Shown here piece after piece: positions 60,991-64,000 of a DNA stretch of 64,000 nt (positions are counted from its first letter, which is position 1; each line of letters opens with the position of its first letter). A program made the position numbers and the translations under genes. The notes below the pieces were generated by a model. That model made no database searches, was not told the origin of the DNA, and saw only the letters and a program-made list of their open reading frames with translations. The DNA is taken from positions 62,001 to 126,000 of the forward strand of contig JACRMM010000008.1 of NCBI GenBank assembly GCA_016214985.1, read 5' to 3'. Source of the DNA: Deltaproteobacteria bacterium (GTDB lineage Bacteria > Desulfobacterota > Deferrisomatia > Deferrisomatales > JACRMM01).

Positions 60991-61507
60991 GCTGCGACCG
61001 CGGCCGGACGCGAGCCGGGCGGTGCGGATCTGTCTCGTCGCCGGGCCCTCGGAGAGTGGGAAGACCACGCTGATCGAACGGCTCCTCCCGGCCCTGGCGC
61101 GCCGCGGAGTGGCAGTGGCCACGGTGAAGCACCACCGCGGACCCGTGGAGGTGGACCGGCCGGGCAAGGACACCTGGCGGCACCGCCGGGCGGGCGCGCG
61201 CGCCACCTTCTTCGTCACGGAGCGGGAGATCGCCGCCTTTTGGGATCGGCCTGCGGACCTCAGCCCGGCTGACCTCGTGCGCCTGTGCCCCCCCGACGTC
61301 GATCTGCTTCTCGTGGAGGGGTTCAAGGGGCTGACCGGCTTTCCCAGGGTAGAGGTCGTGCGGCAAGGCGTGCACCGCCGGTTCGAGCCGACCGACGAGG
61401 TGCTTTGCGTCGCGACGGACATCGAGGGGTTCGCCGCCTCCTGTCCGGTCTTCGCCCTCGACGACGCCGAGGGTCTCGCCGAGTTTCTCGTGGGGCGCCT
61501 CTGGTGA
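60983..61507 (+). CDS. mobB: Molybdopterin-guanine dinucleotide biosynthesis adaptor MobB
   Basis: 174 residues. A P-loop GTPase: Walker A GPSESGKTTLIERLLPALAR (residues ~20-39), then VATVKHHRGPVEVDRPGKDT with the MobB His, HRRAGARATFFVTERE and DLLLVEGFKGL (Walker B). MobB aids MobA in forming the dinucleotide cofactor. The GTG start overlaps moeA by 8 bp, and the stop overlaps the next start by 4 bp (GTGA), so the three genes are translationally linked. MobA is not in the window. The cofactor form suggests a need for Mo-bisMGD or MCD enzymes elsewhere. Confidence 0.92.
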   Translation: MGELRPRPDASRAVRICLVAGPSESGKTTLIERLLPALARRGVAVATVKHHRGPVEVDRPGKDTWRHRRAGARATFFVTEREIAAFWDRPADLSPADLVRLCPPDVDLLLVEGFKGLTGFPRVEVVRQGVHRRFEPTDEVLCVATDIEGFAASCPVFALDDAEGLAEFLVGRLW

Positions 61508-62283
61508 TCCGGTACCTGCGGGCGACCGACCCGGGAGAGCTGGCCGCACTCGCCCGCGGAGGCTACGGCGGGGTGGAGCTCGGCGCCGAGTTCTGCCACC
61601 GTCGGCTTCCCTCCGTCCGGCAGGTGCGCGAAGCGCGGAACCTCTGTCGCTCGGAGGGACGGGCGTTTTCGCTCGTAACGCCGATCGTTCGAGAGGGCGC
61701 CTTCGACGCGGTGGCCGCCTGGCTCGCCGAGGTCGCGGCGCACCTCTGCGGCGACGAGTGGGTCACCAATGACTGGGGGCTCCTCGCCTGGGCCCTGGAG
61801 CAGCGCCTTCCGCTGCGCCCCGCGCTGGGGAGGCTCTTGGGCCGCCAGCGCCGGGATGCCCGGGCTCTGGCGATGCAGAGGGCCGGGTCGGACGAGGAGG
61901 CGAATGCGCTTCGGGGAAGCCTCTGGGACGACCCCGTCACCGCCGGCTGGGTTGCGAGCCTGGGGGTCGAGCGGGTCGAGCTGGACCTTCTGCTCCAGGG
62001 CACGCGCCGCCCGTCGCTGCCCGACGGGGTCTTCCTGTCCCTCTGCGGCCCCTGGCTTCCCGTGACGCTGTCCCCCTCGTGCCCCTGGAGCGCGGACCCC
62101 CTTGGCTGCGCCGGCCCCTGCAAGGGCGCCGAGCCCGTGCTCCTGCGCACCGCCGAGGAACCTCATCCCCTGTGGTCTCGCGGCAATACCCTGTTCGTCC
62201 GGCGCGACGACGCACCCGGCGCGGCCGAGGTGGAGTCCCTCGGGGCCGATCGCCTCGTCTGGGCCGAGGACGTGCCGGGGTAG
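61504..62283 (+). CDS. U32/UbiV-like Fe-S protein (tentative)
   Basis: 259 residues with a GTG start overlapping mobB. The region EWVTNDWGLLAWALEQRLPL matches the VNDxG-type strand of U32 peptidase-like proteins such as UbiV/YhbV. Conserved-looking cysteines lie at about residue 36 (EFCHRR) and in SPSCPWSADPLGCAGPCKG (Cys-x8-Cys-x3-Cys), similar to the [4Fe-4S] ligand spacing of UbiV (one distal Cys plus a C-terminal trio). UbiU/UbiV/UbiT serve oxygen-independent ubiquinone hydroxylation in other bacteria; no ubiU or ubiT is here. Coupling to moeA-mobB hints at a cofactor or anaerobic-metabolism role. Family placement is moderately supported, function unknown. Confidence 0.55.
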   Translation: MIRYLRATDPGELAALARGGYGGVELGAEFCHRRLPSVRQVREARNLCRSEGRAFSLVTPIVREGAFDAVAAWLAEVAAHLCGDEWVTNDWGLLAWALEQRLPLRPALGRLLGRQRRDARALAMQRAGSDEEANALRGSLWDDPVTAGWVASLGVERVELDLLLQGTRRPSLPDGVFLSLCGPWLPVTLSPSCPWSADPLGCAGPCKGAEPVLLRTAEEPHPLWSRGNTLFVRRDDAPGAAEVESLGADRLVWAEDVPG

Positions 62284-62290
62284 CCCGCGG

Positions 62291-63112
62291 CTATCGGAAG
62301 AGGTAGTCGAACTGGGCCATCAGGTGGAGCCGCTGAATCGTCCAGTGGGGAGGAAAGGGGGGGATGCGCGCCCGCCGCACGGCTTCGAGTGCCTCGGCGT
62401 CGAGCGTCGGGTTGCCGGATCCCTCGACTACGTGCGCGTCCTGCACGAGGCCGGTGTCATCGATGGTGAGCCGGACGAGCACGGTCCTCGAGCCGCCCGC
62501 CACGACGAGGGCCTTGCCCACGCGCCATGTGTTGTAGATGGCAGACCAGACCTGGTCCCGATAGCCCCGGTAGCGCTCGTCCTCGTCTCCGAGGCCGAGG
62601 GTGGCCTCCCTGGCGTTGCCCGCGGCCGGGTCGGGTCGTCCCGACGGGGCCCGGAAGGAGGCGATGTCGCGGCCTGTGGGCAGGAGTGCTCGAAGGCTGG
62701 GCGTTGCCCGCGCCGGGGTTTGGACCGCCGGGGCGCTTCCCCCTTCGGCCGGCGAAATCGGAGCGAGGGCAGCACCGGGCGCGGCCGTGCCGGCCCGGTC
62801 CCCGGCCGGGGGTGAGGGCGGGGACGGCGCCTCCGATCGGAGCGGTGGCGCAGCCGAGGGAGCGGCTGGCTGTGTCGTGGGCGGCGGCGGGGCCGCAGGA
62901 GCCTCTTCGGCGGGTTGGGCCGCCGCGTCCGGAGGGCGGACCGGCTCCGGGAGGGAAGGGGTCGGTGGCGCGAGTTCCACAACGACCAGGTCCTGCGTGG
63001 GACGCGACCGCAGGACGCGCCCCCCCGGCACGAGGAAGACCATCGCCGCGTGAAGCGTCAGGGACAGCGCCAGGGCGGCGACGAAGGGTGCTGAGTCGTG
63101 TCGGGCGGGCAT
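62291..63112 (-). CDS. TonB-family protein (TolA/TonB type)
   Basis: 273 residues. One N-terminal helix (PFVAALALSLTLHAAMVFLV with the His found in TonB/TolA helices) is followed by a long Pro/Ala-rich periplasmic linker (about 45-165). The C-terminal TonB domain has YRDQVWSAIYNTWRVGK, VLVRLTIDDTGLVQDAHVVE and SGNPTLDAEALEAVRRARIPPFPP. It spans the periplasm to energise outer-membrane receptors or stabilise the envelope; exbB/exbD or tolQR are not adjacent. ATG 63112 follows CAGGAG. It precedes no same-strand partner except, 13 bp upstream, a hypothetical gene, so the two may be cotranscribed. Confidence 0.88.
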   Translation of the reverse strand: MPARHDSAPFVAALALSLTLHAAMVFLVPGGRVLRSRPTQDLVVVELAPPTPSLPEPVRPPDAAAQPAEEAPAAPPPPTTQPAAPSAAPPLRSEAPSPPSPPAGDRAGTAAPGAALAPISPAEGGSAPAVQTPARATPSLRALLPTGRDIASFRAPSGRPDPAAGNAREATLGLGDEDERYRGYRDQVWSAIYNTWRVGKALVVAGGSRTVLVRLTIDDTGLVQDAHVVEGSGNPTLDAEALEAVRRARIPPFPPHWTIQRLHLMAQFDYLFR

Positions 63113-63125
63113 CCGCTCCTGCCGC

Positions 63126-63485
63126 CTAGGGGATCCGCTCCGCGGCGTCCAGGACGTCGCGCAGCCGGTAGAAACCGTCGTCGATCTGGGCGTTTGCGGG
63201 CAGAACGTAGAGCTCCATGCCCCCCTCGCGGCAGGCGTCGGCGACCAGGGCCTTGAGGCTGCGAACGGCTTCGCCTACCGCATCGTGCCGTCGGTCGGAG
63301 AGCTCCAGAGAGAGCCAGCAGGGGGTCCACCCCACCTCTCCGCCGTAGGCCGGGCGCTGGCACCCGGAGCCCGGCTCGAGCACCTCGACACGGCCCGCCA
63401 CGGCAGGCCCGAGGGCAGCGAGGCCGGCCCGGACGCGGTCGATCGTCGAGGAGGGAAGGCTCGTCTCAACCAGGATTCTCAGCAT
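63126..63485 (-). CDS. Hypothetical protein
   Basis: 119 residues starting MLRILVETSLPSSTIDRVRA, with AAGGAG 6 bp before the ATG. The sequence suggests an alpha/beta fold. It contains VEVLEPGSGCQRPAYGGEVG, WLSLELSDRRHDAVGEAVRS, LKALVADACREGGMELYVLP and a helix ending LDAAERIP. No signal or membrane segment is present. It lies 13 bp upstream of the TonB-family gene on the same strand. I do not recognise a family; coding potential is supported by the ribosome-binding site and balanced amino-acid composition. Confidence 0.65.
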   Translation of the reverse strand: MLRILVETSLPSSTIDRVRAGLAALGPAVAGRVEVLEPGSGCQRPAYGGEVGWTPCWLSLELSDRRHDAVGEAVRSLKALVADACREGGMELYVLPANAQIDDGFYRLRDVLDAAERIP

Positions 63486-63718
63486 CGGCGGCTCCTTCCG
63501 AGCAAGGGTCCAGAGTAGGGCACCCTGGCCCCGCCTTGCAAGAGGCTGCCGCGAGGAGGCTGCCGCGAGGAGCCCGATCCTTGTCGGCCCCGCCGGAGCG
63601 CTGTTAAGATGTGCACAAATCGAGCGGGAGCCGAGGACAATGCCTTTGACGCGCGGAATCGATGCAGGGGGAGTACCCTCGTGAGCTTGCGCTGTCGCCG
63701 TTGGGGCCGAGGGGCGTG

Positions 63719-64000
63719 ATGAACGAACCGAGGACCTGCCGGGATCCGGTCTCACGGCGGGCGAAGGAGATTCCGAGCTTCATCGCCATGGACGTCCTGG
63801 AGACGGCCCAGGCCATGGAGCGCGGCGGCGAGCATATCGTCCATCTGGAGGTGGGCGAGCCGGACTTCGACACGCCGGACGCGGTACGCCGGGCGGCGAT
63901 CGAGGCGCTCTCGAGGGGCGAGACCCACTACACGCACAGTCTGGGACTCTACGAGCTGCGCGCGGCGATCGCAGCCCACTACCGGGCGCGCTACGGGGTG
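63719..64000 (+). CDS. Class I/II aminotransferase (3' partial)
   Basis: The first 94 residues of a PLP-dependent fold-type I aminotransferase, cut by the window end. After a ~15-residue leader it shows SRRAKEIPSFIAMDVLETAQ, HLEVGEPDFDTPDAVRRAAI and SRGETHYTHSLGLYELRAAI, the N-terminal arm and helix of aspartate/aromatic aminotransferases (LxxGEPDFxTP, YTxxxGxxELR). The catalytic Lys region lies beyond the window. The start is ATG 63719; a preceding GTG is possible. It is divergent from the hypothetical gene by about 230 bp. Substrate cannot be determined from this part. Confidence 0.88.
   Translation, partial: MNEPRTCRDPVSRRAKEIPSFIAMDVLETAQAMERGGEHIVHLEVGEPDFDTPDAVRRAAIEALSRGETHYTHSLGLYELRAAIAAHYRARYGV

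Overview
The window comes from a high-GC, diderm, motile bacterium with many GTG and TTG starts. Evidence for the diderm envelope is TonB, an apolipoprotein N-acyltransferase, lipoproteins and a beta-barrel protein; MotA/MotB and FliW indicate flagella. SelD encoded with an in-frame TGA, together with YedF, implies selenocysteine decoding. The archaeal/sHdr-type lipoate pathway, a molybdenum hydroxylase, CheR/HDOD/PilZ proteins and the queA-tgt-yajC-secDF-recJ order are compatible with Desulfobacterota, Methylomirabilota or a related deep lineage. That placement is inference only. No insertion sequence, prophage, integrase, rRNA or CRISPR array was seen, and the window looks chromosomal.

Bases 1-10712 are the most unusual part: one plus-strand cluster with short or overlapping junctions. 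In order it holds a dihydrolipoyl-dehydrogenase homologue (5' cut by the window edge), two lipoate-protein ligases (the second fused to a Cys-rich DUF116-like domain), a LipT-like flavoprotein, two radical-SAM lipoyl synthases (LipS1/LipS2 type), a GcvH-like lipoate-binding protein (LbpA type), a GlcD-like flavoprotein, a GlcF/HdrD-like iron-sulfur protein with two CCG domains, and a second LbpA. It can be read as a self-contained lipoyl-assembly line feeding two dedicated lipoyl carriers that flank a GlcD/HdrD-type oxidoreductase. No gcvT or gcvP is present.

Bases 10964-24060 hold a lipoprotein, a bactofilin, a frameshifted LON-domain gene, a GT2-DUF2062 protein, a NodB-methyltransferase fusion, gltX followed by tRNA-Gln and tRNA-Glu with their own promoter, fliW, a WHy/LEA14 lipoprotein, a hydrolase, MgtC, yedF, selD (Sec plus a SECIS-like hairpin) and a LivK-type binding lipoprotein. 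Bases 24299-33088 hold a type-4 uracil-DNA glycosylase, an EamA exporter, queA, tgt, yajC, secD, secF and recJ.

Bases 33109-39657 are on the minus strand: a c-heme-type sensor hybrid kinase, CheR, an HDOD protein and a chlD-type chelatase gene with an A10 slippery run that can give both a small (I) and a medium (ID) subunit. Lnt and a fumarylacetoacetase-family gene follow. A three-subunit molybdenum hydroxylase operon (42866-46619) has an inverted repeat over its putative -10. Next come a beta-helix/FN3/beta-barrel fusion, an exported beta-carbonic anhydrase, archease-RtcB, a P-type Ca-ATPase pseudogene with four lesions, a CapA-family protein, a PilZ protein, MotB-MotA, a THUMP rRNA methyltransferase, moeA-mobB-(UbiV/U32-like), a TonB-family protein, a hypothetical protein and the start of an aminotransferase gene.
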